Below, one piece after another: positions 1-7,968 of a stretch of DNA of 64,000 nucleotides. Both the position numbers and the translations under genes were made by a program. Numbering within the stretch: position 1 is the stretch's first letter; each line of letters starts with the position of its first letter. The notes under the pieces were generated by a model that did not search any database, had not been told where the DNA came from, and saw only the letters and a list, made by a program, of their open reading frames with translations. Origin of the DNA: DASZUK01 sp035547695 (lineage in GTDB: Bacteria > Actinomycetota > Acidimicrobiia > Acidimicrobiales > RAAP-2); NCBI GenBank assembly GCA_035547695.1, contig DASZUK010000033.1:1-64000 (forward strand), written 5' to 3'.

Positions 1-5
1 CGCCC

Positions 6-91
6 GGGGGGGGGGGGGGGGGGGCGGCGGGGCGGCGGGGCGGCGGGGCGGCGGGGCGGCGGGGCGGCGGGGCGGCGGGGCGGCGGGGCGG
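6..91. repeat. G-run followed by 8-bp tandem repeat
   Basis: Positions 6-24 are an uninterrupted run of 19 G. From about 21 to 91 the unit GGGGCGGC repeats almost nine times without a mismatch. The array ends one base before the stop codon of the next gene. It lies at the extreme edge of the window and carries no gene. It could be a true simple-sequence tract or a polymerase/assembly artefact at a contig end. Confidence 0.85.
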
Positions 92-1006
92 TCAGGAAGG
101 CTGCAGGGTCATCAGGAAGGGGGTCCGGTAGCCGGTGGGGAGCACCACCGGCTTCTGGTCCACGGTGACCGCGACGACGGTGGGGGCGCCGATGACGATG
201 GTGCTGGTGCCGGTCAGTGTGAGGGTCTTGCTCTGCCCCGGCCCCAGGGTCTGGCTGAAGACGGTGGTGCCGGTGGACGACTTCACTGTCAGCCAGCACT
301 GTCCGGTGGTGGCTGACAGGGTGACGGTGTAGGCGGCGGCGGGCGGCACGTAGGTGGCGGTGGTCGACGTGAAGGTGATGGCGGTGAACGACGGCGGCAC
401 CGTGGTCGTCGTGGTGGTGGTCCTGGCCGGCTTCGACGTGGTGGTGGTGCCGTTGCCGCCGGTGGAAGCCCCCCCGGCGGTGGTGGTGGGGTTCGACCGG
501 GGCCCGGTGGTGGTCGTGGAGGACTTGGGGTGCCGGGCGTGGGCGCCGATGAGGATGATGGCCACCAGCACCGCCACCACGACGACGGCCACCAGCGCCG
601 GGGCGCCCCACCGTCGAGGCCGGTGGTTCATGGCCGAGATGGCCCGGTCCTGGGTCCGCCGGTGGCGGCCACCGGGCGCCGGGACTGCGCCCGGGGACCG
701 GGTGGAGGGTTCCTCGAACACCAGGTTCTGGCCGGGCCCGGTGCCCGGGCGCGGGTACCCGGTCCGGCCGGCGGCGGGAGCGCCCGGTCCGGCGGCCGGG
801 CCCGGCTCGTCGGCATCCGGCGGGTCGTCGTCGCGGCCCAGCAGGCGGACGGTGGACGGGGTCCGGGACCGGATGCCCTGCAGGGTGTCCAGGGTGTTGC
901 GGTACCCCTCCACCGAGTGGGTGTCGTCTCCCCCGCGCCGGCGGACCAGCCAGGCGGCACCGGCCGCGACGACCAGCACGACCACGACGACGACCACGAT
1001 CACCAT
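92..1006 (-). CDS. Membrane protein with RodZ-type C-terminal domain (DUF4115-like)
   Basis: This 304-residue protein has a very hydrophobic Val-rich membrane segment at residues 2-21. A basic, proline-rich linker runs to about 133, a second membrane segment spans about 136-156, and a Thr/Ser/Gly-rich stretch runs to about 205. The C-terminal 100 residues (CWLTV, LGPGQ, then a series of short beta strands ending LPTGYRTP) resemble the RodZ C-terminal domain, which in RodZ lies outside the membrane and links to the cell-shape machinery. The N-terminal helix-turn-helix of RodZ is absent, so this is not a full RodZ. The role is unknown; envelope or cell-shape function is inference. It is divergent from a TetR gene, with a dyad operator between them. 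It starts at the ATG at 1006. Confidence 0.7.
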   Translation of the reverse strand: MVIVVVVVVVLVVAAGAAWLVRRRGGDDTHSVEGYRNTLDTLQGIRSRTPSTVRLLGRDDDPPDADEPGPAAGPGAPAAGRTGYPRPGTGPGQNLVFEEPSTRSPGAVPAPGGRHRRTQDRAISAMNHRPRRWGAPALVAVVVVAVLVAIILIGAHARHPKSSTTTTGPRSNPTTTAGGASTGGNGTTTTSKPARTTTTTTTVPPSFTAITFTSTTATYVPPAAAYTVTLSATTGQCWLTVKSSTGTTVFSQTLGPGQSKTLTLTGTSTIVIGAPTVVAVTVDQKPVVLPTGYRTPFLMTLQPS

Positions 1007-1078
1007 CGGTCCTATTCAACAAGACCGGGGAGGGTCCGGGAGACCGGCCCGGCAACGGCCGGCCCGAACCCCACGCAA

Positions 1079-1101
1079 TCTAGCCAAGCGCTTGCTAGAA
1101 T
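1079..1101 (+). promoter_or_regulatory. Dyad operator overlapping a -10 box upstream of tetR
   Basis: Arms TCTAGC (1079-1084) and GCTAGA (1094-1099) flank CAAGCGCTT. The core fits the mycobacterial KstR2 consensus AnCAAGnnCTTGnT except for G at its first base. A good -10 hexamer, TAGAAT, lies at 1096-1101 and overlaps the right arm, so binding would block transcription toward the tetR gene. The site lies between two divergent genes and may control both. Autoregulation is typical of TetR proteins but is inferred here. Confidence 0.6.
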
Positions 1102-1216
1102 ATTGATGTTGGCTGGCGCGGCGGGCGCCTGGGGTTGCGGGAACCCCTCTGGCCGACGGACCAATTGTTTTCCCGCTATCGACGACGTGCGTCGCCACGT
1201 GGCGGAGGGAGACGGG

Positions 1217-1819
1217 ATGGTGGTGGAGGCCAGCAAGATCGACGGCCGGCGGGCCCGAGGCATACGCACCCGGGACGCCATCGTGAATGCCCTGATGGAT
1301 CTGATCGCCGGCGGCGACATCGCCCCGACGGCGCAGCGCATCGCCGACCGGGCGGGGGTGTCGGTCCGGTCGGTGTACCAGCACTTCACCGACGTCGAGG
1401 GCCTGTACGCCGACGCCGCCGCCCGCAGCTTCGACTGGGTCCGGTCGGCCTCCCCCGACATCGACCCGGCCTGGCCGCTGGAGCGCCGGGTGGACGAGTT
1501 CACCGAGTCCCGGGCCAGCACCCTGGAGATGCTGACCCCGTTCAGCCGGGCCGCCCGCATCATCGAGCCGACGTCGACCACCATCAGCGACAACCGGCTG
1601 GCCATGCAGAAGTGGGGCCGCGACCGGGTGGCCAAGGTGTTCGGGCCCGAGCTCGCCCGGGTGGAGGGCGCCGATCGGGCCTGCCTGCTCGGCGCCCTGG
1701 ACACCCTCAGCAGCGCCGAGGCCTGGGAGCACCTGCGGACCAGCGGGCACAGCGTCAAGTCCGCCCGCCAGGTCATGCGGGCCGGCATCATCGCCCTGCT
1801 GGCCAGCGTCAACGGCTGA
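1217..1819 (+). CDS. TetR/AcrR family transcriptional regulator
   Basis: This 200-residue DNA-binding repressor has its helix-turn-helix at about residues 38-58 (AQRIADRAGVSVRSVYQHF). A divergent helical ligand-binding domain follows, as in TetR proteins. The ATG at 1217 is preceded by GGAGGGA and gives the usual family length. An in-frame ATG at 1106, four bases after a -10 box, would add 37 residues with no similarity to the family and is a less likely leaderless start. The ligand cannot be told from sequence. The dyad at 1079-1099 is the obvious candidate operator, and its similarity to KstR2 sites hints at an acyl-CoA or steroid-derived effector; this is inference only. The protein does not resemble what I recall of KstR or KstR2. 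Confidence 0.85.
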   Translation: MVVEASKIDGRRARGIRTRDAIVNALMDLIAGGDIAPTAQRIADRAGVSVRSVYQHFTDVEGLYADAAARSFDWVRSASPDIDPAWPLERRVDEFTESRASTLEMLTPFSRAARIIEPTSTTISDNRLAMQKWGRDRVAKVFGPELARVEGADRACLLGALDTLSSAEAWEHLRTSGHSVKSARQVMRAGIIALLASVNG

Positions 1820-1927
1820 CCGTCGGCCGCTGGCCGCACCGCTCCCCGGCCGTCCAGCGACGGGCCGATCAGCGACGGGGCGGGCGGGGCCGGGCCCCAC
1901 GGGCCGGGCCGGGCTGGCGCCAGCGGT

Positions 1928-2479
1928 TCAGGTACGCAGCCCCAGCCGCGGCCGGACGGCCGGCGGCAGGTCCCGGCGGCGCGGGTTGGCCTGGTCCCGG
2001 GCCGACAGCACCGGGGACGGCACCCCCCAGTCCGCGCCGACGTCGGCGTCGTCCCAGGCCAGGCCCAACTCGTCGGCGGGGTTGTAGTAGCCGTCGACCA
2101 GGTACCACAACAGGAGGTCGGTGAGGGCGGCGAACCCGTGGGCGACCCCCGGCGGGATGAACAGGCCGCGGTCCTCGTCGCCGGACAGCTCCACCACCTC
2201 GGTGGCCCCGTCGGTCGGGGACCCTTCCCGCAGGTCGTGCAGCACCACCCGGGCCCGGCCGCGGAGCATGTACCAGTAGTCGGCCTGGTGCAGGTGGTAG
2301 TGCAGGCCCACCACCGCCCCGGCCTCCTTCTCGGACCGGTTGGCCTGCACCATCTCCCGGCCCAGCGGCAGCCACTGCCGGCGGTAGGTCTCCACGAACC
2401 GGCCGCGCTGGTCGCCGTGGACGTCCGGCTCCACCACGATGACGTCCTGGATGGTTGACGACGGCACGATGTTCGGCAC
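1928..2479 (-). CDS. dTDP-4-dehydrorhamnose 3,5-epimerase-like cupin (RmlC family)
   Basis: About 183 residues from the GTG at 2479. The motif GDQRGRFVETYR near the N-terminus, QANRSEKEAGAVVGLHYH, and IPPGVAHGFAAL are hallmarks of the RmlC/RfbC sugar epimerase cupin fold. Family members epimerise dTDP-4-keto-6-deoxy sugars or related nucleotide sugars for surface polysaccharides. No rmlA, rmlB or rmlD gene is nearby, so the substrate is uncertain. The reading frame stays open upstream through a tandem palindromic repeat to 2596, but that extension is repeat-coded and lacks family similarity. No good ribosome site precedes 2479; the GTG at 2467 is an alternative. Confidence 0.75.
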   Translation of the reverse strand: MPNIVPSSTIQDVIVVEPDVHGDQRGRFVETYRRQWLPLGREMVQANRSEKEAGAVVGLHYHLHQADYWYMLRGRARVVLHDLREGSPTDGATEVVELSGDEDRGLFIPPGVAHGFAALTDLLLWYLVDGYYNPADELGLAWDDADVGADWGVPSPVLSARDQANPRRRDLPPAVRPRLGLRT

Positions 2480-2492
2480 GGGCAGCGAGGGT

Positions 2493-2566
2493 ACACGGCC
2501 GGGCGTGGGGGTGGGGGCCCCACGCACCGGAGGAGGTCGGGGTTGGGGCCCCGACCGGGCCCGTTT
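2493..2566 (+). repeat. Two-hairpin palindromic element, copy A
   Basis: This is a 74-bp unit in direct tandem with the next feature. It contains hairpin P (GCGTGGGG / CCCCACGC), the linker CGGAGGA, and hairpin Q (GGTCGGGG / CCCCGACC, loop TTGGGG). It differs from copy B by one extra G in the P loop. It lies between the flavin reductase and the epimerase gene, and its canonical orientation is opposite to both. Confidence 0.85.
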
Positions 2567-2639
2567 ACACGGCCGGGCGTGGGGGTGGGGCCCCACGCAC
2601 CGGAGGAGGTCGGGGTTGGGGCCCCGACCGGGCCCGTTT
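2567..2639 (+). repeat. Two-hairpin palindromic element, copy B
   Basis: Second tandem unit, 73 bp, otherwise identical to copy A. Its end supplies part of the TAA stop codon (2638-2640) of the flavin reductase gene on the minus strand. Dispersed relatives lie at 16577, 42271, 43994 and 50953. Confidence 0.85.
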
Positions 2640-3165
2640 ACACCGCGAACCGGCCGAAGCCGCCGCGGTAGAAGAGGAGGGGGCCGCCGTCACCGACGCC
2701 GAGGTGCAGCACCCGGCCGGTGACGAGCTCGTGGTCGCCGGCGTCGTGGATGATGCCGAGCTCGCACTCCACCCAGGCCAGCACGCCGTCGAGGATGGGG
2801 GTGCCGGCGGCGCCCAGGTGCCAGGGCACACCGGCGAACTTGTCGCCGCCGGACACCGCGAAGTCCCGGCACAGCGCCTCCTGGCGGTCCGCGAGGATGT
2901 TGACGGCGAACGCCCCGGCCTGGGCGATGCGGGGCCAACTGGTCGACGACTTGGCCGGCGCCAGGGCCACCAGGGGCGGGTCCAGGGACAGGGAGGTGAA
3001 CGACTGGCAGGTGAACCCCACCGGGGCCCCGTCCTCCATGGCGGTGACCACGGTAATGCCGGTGGCGAAGTGGCCGAGGACCTCGCGGAAGCGGGCCTGG
3101 TCGAACGAGGAGGCGCCGATGTCCTCCAGGTTGTCGCCCCCGGGCAGTGGCTCGGACGTGGTCAC
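2638..3165 (-). CDS. Flavin reductase-like protein (HsaB/HpaC type)
   Basis: This 175-residue FMN/FAD:NAD(P)H oxidoreductase belongs to the family that supplies reduced flavin to two-component monooxygenases. Visible motifs are FATGITVVT near residue 35, VGFTCQSFTSLSLDPPLV, GDKFAGVPW, and the C-terminal HELVTGRV...PLLFYRGGFG. The pattern is close to mycobacterial HsaB, the reductase of the steroid 3-HSA hydroxylase, but many flavin reductases share it. No oxygenase partner (HsaA type) is adjacent. The stop codon lies in a palindromic repeat, so the C-terminus is short compared with HsaB (about 187 residues). The ATG at 3165 is the start. Confidence 0.85.
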   Translation of the reverse strand: MTTSEPLPGGDNLEDIGASSFDQARFREVLGHFATGITVVTAMEDGAPVGFTCQSFTSLSLDPPLVALAPAKSSTSWPRIAQAGAFAVNILADRQEALCRDFAVSGGDKFAGVPWHLGAAGTPILDGVLAWVECELGIIHDAGDHELVTGRVLHLGVGDGGPLLFYRGGFGRFAV

Positions 3166-3289
3166 GTGGTCATCCTCCCCTCGGTGGCACCGTGGTGGTG
3201 CCGTCGTGGCTCCGTCGCTCCGCAGTGGTGCTGTCGTGGCAACGGCGGTCCGGCGGACATGCTGGCAGAGTCCGCGACGGCCCGGGAGC

Positions 3290-4144
3290 TCAGGACCGGC
3301 CGAGGATGACGGTCAGGCCCTCGGTGGCCACCGACACGTCGTCCAGCCGGCGGGCGTCCGGCAGCCGGCGGGCCCGGCTGAGGAGCCGGTCGATGTCCCT
3401 GTCGCCGTGGGCCGGGTCGTGGTGGAACAACAACAGGCGCTTGGCCCCGGACTCGGCGGCCACCCGGACGGCGTAGGCCACGGTGGAGTGCCCCCAGTCG
3501 GACTTGTCGACGAACTCCTCGTCGGTGTACTGGGCGTCGTGGACCACCAGGTCGGCCCCGTCGCACAGCTCCAGCACGGCGTCGGCCACCTCCTGGCGGT
3601 CCAGCGGGGCCTGGTGGTCGGGGACGTAGGCCAGGGAATGGCCGTCGGCGTCCAGCCGGAAGCCGAGGGTGTTGCCCCGATGGGGCACCGCCCGGGCCTT
3701 GACCTTGACGGAACCGACGGCGAAGTCTTCGTTGCCGGTGTCGGTGAACCGGACCTCGCCGCGGAAGTCGGTCATGTGCACGGGGAAGAACGGCGGTTTC
3801 ACCGCACCGGGCAGGGTGTCCTGGAGGGTGCCGCCGTCCTGGTGGGGCCCGTACACCTCCAGGACGGCGCCGGGGTCGTGGAGCGGGCCGAAGAACGGCA
3901 GCCCGAGGATGTGGTCGAAGTGCAGGTGGGTGAGCAGGGCGTTGGCCCGCAGCGGTCGGCCCTCGGCGCGGAGCTCGGCGCCGAGGGCGTCACCCAGGGC
4001 CCGGATGCCGGTGCCGAGGTCCAGGATCAGGGGGACGTCCCCGTCGACGGTGACCAGCACGCAGGAGGTGTTCCCACCGACCCGGCGGTACCGGTCACCG
4101 GAGCACGGGCAGGAGCCCCGGACACCGTAGAAGGTGACCTGCAC
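3290..4144 (-). CDS. Metallo-beta-lactamase-fold hydrolase
   Basis: This 284-residue zinc hydrolase carries the HLHFDH motif at residues 73-78 (HxHxDH). Further metal ligands are likely in VVHDAQYTDEE and GHSTVAYA, with LLLFHHDP near the C-terminus. The layout, with an opening VRGSCPCSG...GGNTSCVLV, is typical of the phosphodiesterase-like branch of the superfamily, which includes PhnP-related and RNase Z-related proteins. No substrate can be assigned. It stands alone on its strand. Between it and the flavin reductase is a 124-bp gap with an imperfect direct repeat of GTGGTGCCGTCGTGGC and no gene. Confidence 0.85.
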   Translation of the reverse strand: MQVTFYGVRGSCPCSGDRYRRVGGNTSCVLVTVDGDVPLILDLGTGIRALGDALGAELRAEGRPLRANALLTHLHFDHILGLPFFGPLHDPGAVLEVYGPHQDGGTLQDTLPGAVKPPFFPVHMTDFRGEVRFTDTGNEDFAVGSVKVKARAVPHRGNTLGFRLDADGHSLAYVPDHQAPLDRQEVADAVLELCDGADLVVHDAQYTDEEFVDKSDWGHSTVAYAVRVAAESGAKRLLLFHHDPAHGDRDIDRLLSRARRLPDARRLDDVSVATEGLTVILGRS

Positions 4145-4248
4145 CCCCTTACCGTATCCCCGGTGCCGGCCGGCCCGTCCCCGGGGGCGGTCCGGACGGT
4201 CCGGACGGTCCGGCCGCAGGCGGGCGGGAACCGAAGTACCGTTTTCCC

Positions 4249-5178
4249 ATGGACCCCATCTCGACGGACCCTGCCTCGACGGACTCCACCCCGACGGACG
4301 CCGTGGCGATGGAGACCCATTCGGTGGAAGCGAACGGCTTGCGGTTCTCGTACCTGGAGGCCGGCCCGCCGGACGGTCCGCTGGCCCTGTGCCTGCACGG
4401 GTTCCCGGACACCGCCCACACCTGGCGGCACCTGTTGCCGGCGTTGGCCGGCGCCGGCTACCACGCGGTGGCCCCGTTCCTCCGCGGCTACGCCCCCACC
4501 GACCTGCCGGCCGACGGCCAATACCAGACCGGGGCGTTGTCCCGGGACGTCAACCGGCTCCACGACGCCCTGGGCGGCGACGGGGACGCGGTGGTCATCG
4601 GCCATGACTGGGGGGCCCTGGCCACCTACGGGGCGGTGGCGCACCAGCCCGACCGGTGGCGCCGGGTGGTGACCGCCGCGGTGCCGCCGACCCAGGCGGT
4701 GATGTCGTCGTTCTTCTCCTACGACCAGTTGCGGCGGAGCTGGTACACCTTCTTCTTCCAGTCCCCCCTGGCCGACATGGCGGTGCCGCTGGACGACTAC
4801 GTGTTCATCGACCGGCTGTGGGCCGACTGGTCCCCGGGCTACGACGGCCGCTGGGACCTGGCCCGGGTCAAGGAGGCCATCGGCACCCCGGAGCGGACGG
4901 CCGCCGCCATCGGGTACTACCGGGCCCTGTACGACGGCAGCGGGCACGACCCGGCGCTGGCCGACGAGCAGGCCGCCGGCCTGGCCCCCACCCCGAAGCC
5001 GACGCTGTACCTGCACGGCGCCGACGACGGCTGCTTCGCCTTCGACGTCATCGACGACCCCCTGCGGTTCCTGGCCGACGGCTCCGAGGTGGTCCTGGTG
5101 CCCGACGCCGGCCACTTCCTGCAGTTGGAGCAGCCGCAGTTGGTCAACGACCACATCCTGCGGTTCCTGGCCGGCTGA
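4249..5178 (+). CDS. Alpha/beta hydrolase, epoxide hydrolase-like
   Basis: 309 residues. The oxyanion-hole motif HGFPD lies at about 50-54, the nucleophile elbow VIGHDWGA gives Asp120, a late acid lies in LHGADDG, and the catalytic His is in PDAGHFLQLEQP. A Trp/Tyr-rich cap domain lies between, as in soluble epoxide hydrolases and haloalkane dehalogenases. An Asp nucleophile excludes a simple serine esterase. The first 20 residues are a low-complexity STD/PTD repeat, coded by ACGGAC-like repeats. The true start may therefore be Met21 at 4309. Just upstream, GGACGGTCC repeats three times (about 4193-4218). Confidence 0.8.
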   Translation: MDPISTDPASTDSTPTDAVAMETHSVEANGLRFSYLEAGPPDGPLALCLHGFPDTAHTWRHLLPALAGAGYHAVAPFLRGYAPTDLPADGQYQTGALSRDVNRLHDALGGDGDAVVIGHDWGALATYGAVAHQPDRWRRVVTAAVPPTQAVMSSFFSYDQLRRSWYTFFFQSPLADMAVPLDDYVFIDRLWADWSPGYDGRWDLARVKEAIGTPERTAAAIGYYRALYDGSGHDPALADEQAAGLAPTPKPTLYLHGADDGCFAFDVIDDPLRFLADGSEVVLVPDAGHFLQLEQPQLVNDHILRFLAG

Positions 5179-5236
5179 CGACCTCCGGCCAACTGACGGC
5201 CGGCGTGGGGCCGGGCTCCAGGCGGGTCGATTGCCC

Positions 5237-6187
5237 TCAGGCCAGGTGTAGCCGGCCGCCGCTCCAGCGGGCCAGGCCGTCGGCCACCAGGGCGTCGGCC
5301 ACCAGGGCGGACCGGGCCGGGTCGTCCGGCCAGCCGGCGGCGGCGGCCAACCGGTCGGCGGCCACCGGGTCCCGGCGCAGGGCGGCCACCAACCGGCCGC
5401 GGCCCTGCCGGTCGGAGCCCTGGAACCGGGACTGCGGCCGGGAGGTGGCCGCCGACCCCACCGCCGGGTCCGGCGTCGCCCAGCCGGTGGCGGCCCAGGC
5501 GCACCTGCGGTCCAGGGGGCAGCCGGCGCAGTCGGGGCGGCGGGACCGGCAGTGCCGGGCCCCCAGGTCGAACAGGGACTGGTTGAGCTCCCAGGACCGG
5601 CCGGTCGGCACCAGCCGGTCGGCCAGCTCCTGGGCTTCGGCCGGCCGGAGGGGCCGGCCGGCCACCGCCCGGGCCAGCAGCCGGGCCACGTTGGTGTCCA
5701 CCACCCCGACGTCGGCCTCGAAGGCGAACACCAGCACCGCCCGGGCGGTGTAGGCCCCGATGCCGGGCAGGGCCAGCAGGGCGTCCAGATCGGCCGGGAT
5801 GCGGCCGTCGTGCCGTTCGACCACCGCGGCGGCGGCCCGGTGCAGGAAGACGGCCCGCCGGTTGTACCCGAGGCCGTCCCAGGCCCGGACCACCTCGGCC
5901 GGGCCGGCGGCGGCGCAGGCGGCCGCGGTGGGGAACCGGTCGACGAACCGCCGGTACGGCCCCACCACCCGGTCGGCCTGGGTCTGCTGCAGCATCACCT
6001 CGCTGACCAGCACCAGCCACGGGTCACGGGTGGCCCGCCAGGGCAGGTCCCGGCGGTTGGCGGACCCCCACCGGACGACGGCCCGGGCGACGGCGGCCAG
6101 CCGGCGGCCGTCGGGGCCCGTTCCGGGTACGGGACCAGGACCGGGACCGGCGACGGTGGGCCCGGTGAGGGTCACGCCGGCAGCCAT
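5237..6187 (-). CDS. mutY: A/G-specific adenine DNA glycosylase MutY
   Basis: 316 residues. MutY removes adenine mispaired with 8-oxoguanine in base excision repair. Visible landmarks are catalytic Glu63 in SEVMLQQTQ, the helix-hairpin-helix LPGIGAYTARAV around 140-151, the Asp in VVDTNV (164), and four iron-sulfur cysteines at 213, 220, 223 and 229 (Cx6Cx2Cx5C). The C-terminal segment after the cluster (SRFQGSDRQGRGRLV) matches the short actinobacterial MutY form and not the longer Nudix-like tail of the E. coli enzyme. It is the last gene of a minus-strand run after the MaoC-type hydratase, 13 bases apart, and is probably co-transcribed. Confidence 0.93.
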   Translation of the reverse strand: MAAGVTLTGPTVAGPGPGPVPGTGPDGRRLAAVARAVVRWGSANRRDLPWRATRDPWLVLVSEVMLQQTQADRVVGPYRRFVDRFPTAAACAAAGPAEVVRAWDGLGYNRRAVFLHRAAAAVVERHDGRIPADLDALLALPGIGAYTARAVLVFAFEADVGVVDTNVARLLARAVAGRPLRPAEAQELADRLVPTGRSWELNQSLFDLGARHCRSRRPDCAGCPLDRRCAWAATGWATPDPAVGSAATSRPQSRFQGSDRQGRGRLVAALRRDPVAADRLAAAAGWPDDPARSALVADALVADGLARWSGGRLHLA

Positions 6188-6200
6188 CGGCCGGGGCCGG

Positions 6201-6716
6201 TCAGGAGCCCCAGACGTCGTCGGGGTACGGCCGCCGGCGGGCCGGCGCCGACGCGGCCTTCCACACCATGAGCTTGCGGCGGAAGTAGCAGACCTCGTCG
6301 CCGCGCTGGTTGAACGCCTTGGTCTCCACGGTGACCACCCCGCGGTCGTCCCGGGAGGTGGAGGCCACCTTGTCCAGCACCCTGGTCTCGGCGTAGATGG
6401 TGTCGCCGTGGAAGGTCGGGAACCGGTGGACGAGGGACTCGACCTCCAGGTTGGCGATGGCGGCCCCGCTGACGTCGGGGACGCTCATGCCGAGGGCCAG
6501 GGAGTACACCAGGTTGCCGACCACCACGTTCTTGCCGTGCACCGTTTCCTGCTCGGCGAACCAGGCGTTGGTGTGCAACGGATGGTGGTTCATGGTGAGC
6601 ATGCAGAACAGGTGGTCGTCGGCCTCGGTGATGGTCTTGCCGGGCCAGTGCCGGTAGACGTCGCCGACGGTGAAATCCTCGAAGTGCCGGCCGAACGGGC
6701 GGTCGTAGGTGGTCAT
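6201..6716 (-). CDS. MaoC-type hot-dog hydratase, probable mesaconyl-CoA hydratase
   Basis: 171 residues. The hydratase signature region is ITEADDHLFCMLTMNHHPLHTN, followed by GKNVVVGNLVYSLALGMSV and NLEVESLVHRFPTFHGDTIYAET. This closely matches the Streptomyces MaoC protein found in ethylmalonyl-CoA pathway clusters, which hydrates mesaconyl-C1-CoA to beta-methylmalyl-CoA. The assignment is supported by two neighbours in the same pathway: methylsuccinyl-CoA dehydrogenase at 7969 and malyl-CoA lyase at 9673. Generic MaoC (R)-enoyl-CoA hydratase activity is the alternative. The start is the ATG at 6716. Confidence 0.78.
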   Translation of the reverse strand: MTTYDRPFGRHFEDFTVGDVYRHWPGKTITEADDHLFCMLTMNHHPLHTNAWFAEQETVHGKNVVVGNLVYSLALGMSVPDVSGAAIANLEVESLVHRFPTFHGDTIYAETRVLDKVASTSRDDRGVVTVETKAFNQRGDEVCYFRRKLMVWKAASAPARRRPYPDDVWGS

Positions 6717-6745
6717 CGGCGGTCCAGGCTACCGGTGGCGGGCGA

Positions 6746-7189
6746 TCAGGCCGGGGCCGGCGGCGCGGGCGGGCGGGGCCGGGTGGTGAACCCGACGGAC
6801 GCCCCTGGGAGGGAGTCGCCGTCGATGGTCAGCCGCCAGGCGTACCGGGAGCCGGGGGTGAGGGGGATGGGCCCCAGGTTGATGGCCAGGGCGACGTCGT
6901 TGGGCGACCCCTCCGGCACCCCGGGAGGATGGGTGACGGTGAACTCCCCCCGGACCTCCACCGGCTGGGCGCCGTCGGGGGTGTCCACCAGCACCGGCCG
7001 GCCGTCGGCGTCCTCCAGGAACAGCTCCCAGTGGTGGGCCACCTCGGCCTCGTGCCAGTCCACGTCGATCTTCAGGGCGACGGCCGACGGCACCGGGTCG
7101 GGGCCGGTCATGGACCACCCGCCGCCCAGGATGTACAGCTTCCCGTCGGCCACCTGGGCGGCGTCGCACAACAGCATGGTCACGTTCAT
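6746..7189 (-). CDS. Conserved hypothetical protein (DUF6941-like)
   Basis: 147 residues, soluble, with no signal peptide. It opens with MNVTMLLCDAAQVADGKLYI and GGGWSMTGP, followed by alternating hydrophobic strands (WELFLEDADGRP, VEVRGEFTV), suggesting a beta-sandwich. I recall this opening in a family of uncharacterised actinobacterial proteins, probably DUF6941, but cannot verify the name. It is the first gene of the minus-strand run toward the MaoC hydratase and mutY, 29 bases ahead of the hydratase gene. It is divergent from the methyltransferase at 7270. No function is assigned. Confidence 0.65.
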   Translation of the reverse strand: MNVTMLLCDAAQVADGKLYILGGGWSMTGPDPVPSAVALKIDVDWHEAEVAHHWELFLEDADGRPVLVDTPDGAQPVEVRGEFTVTHPPGVPEGSPNDVALAINLGPIPLTPGSRYAWRLTIDGDSLPGASVGFTTRPRPPAPPAPA

Positions 7190-7269
7190 TGCCCGGAGGC
7201 TACCGGGGCCGGCGGAGGGCCGTGGGAGACTGGCCCCCGTGAGAGCGACCCGGCCGTGAGCACCCTGAC

Positions 7270-7959
7270 GTGAGCACCCTGAAAGGACTGCGGGACGACG
7301 TGTACCGGCGGCCGTTGGCCACCGCGCTGGACCGCCTGGGCATCGGCCCCGGCTGGCGGTGCGTGGACGTCGGGGCCGGCGGCGGCGACGTGTCGGTGGC
7401 CCTGGCCGAGGTGGTCGGCCACACCGGCCGGGTGTACGCCGTCGACAGCGACCCGCTGGCCCGCGACGAGGCCGCCAAGGCGGCGGCGGCCTACAGCCAG
7501 GTGCTGGCCATCACGCAGGACGCCGAGGACCTGACCCTGCCCGAACCGGTGGACCTGGCGTTCTGCCGGTTCCTGTTGCTGCACGTCCTGGACCCGGCGC
7601 CGGTGCTGGCCCGGATGGCGGCCTGCGTGCGGCCGGGCGGGTGGGTGGTGGTGCAGGAGCCCATCACGTCCGCCGGCCGGGTCGACGGCATGCCGCTGTC
7701 GATGCCGGGCGCCCGGCACCCCGACGTCGGCGCCCTGGCCCCCGCCCTGGTGCGGGACGCTGGGCTGCAGATCGTGGACGCCTGGGCAGAGGCCCCGGCC
7801 GGGGTCGGTCCCGGGCCGGTGGCCGACTACCTGGCGTCCCTCACCGAGGTGGACCCCGGCGACGACCCGGTGGTGCTGCCGCCGCTGGTCACCGTGCTCG
7901 GCCGGAGGCCGGAGCCGGCCGTGCCGGGTGGGGAGAACCCCGAAGGGGCCGAAGGGTAG
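7270..7959 (+). CDS. Class I SAM-dependent methyltransferase
   Basis: 229 residues. Motif I VDVGAGGGDVS lies near residues 35-45, the acidic ribose-binding residue is in VYAVDSD, and DLAFCRFLLLHV plus LRPGGWVVVQEP-like strands follow. This is a small-molecule type Rossmann methyltransferase; the substrate is unknown. The GTG start lies in the second copy of a 14-bp tandem duplication (GTGAGCACCCTGAC at 7256 and 7270). The first copy makes a five-codon ORF whose TGA overlaps the real GTG. It sits 9 bases upstream of the methylsuccinyl-CoA dehydrogenase gene, so it is probably in its operon. Confidence 0.8.
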   Translation: MSTLKGLRDDVYRRPLATALDRLGIGPGWRCVDVGAGGGDVSVALAEVVGHTGRVYAVDSDPLARDEAAKAAAAYSQVLAITQDAEDLTLPEPVDLAFCRFLLLHVLDPAPVLARMAACVRPGGWVVVQEPITSAGRVDGMPLSMPGARHPDVGALAPALVRDAGLQIVDAWAEAPAGVGPGPVADYLASLTEVDPGDDPVVLPPLVTVLGRRPEPAVPGGENPEGAEG

Positions 7960-7968
7960 GGTCCGACC

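Noticed and set aside
354..1106. Val-rich and Ser/Arg-rich plus-strand frames over the RodZ-like gene
   Set aside because: Antisense translations of ACC/GAC repeat codons; no coding features.
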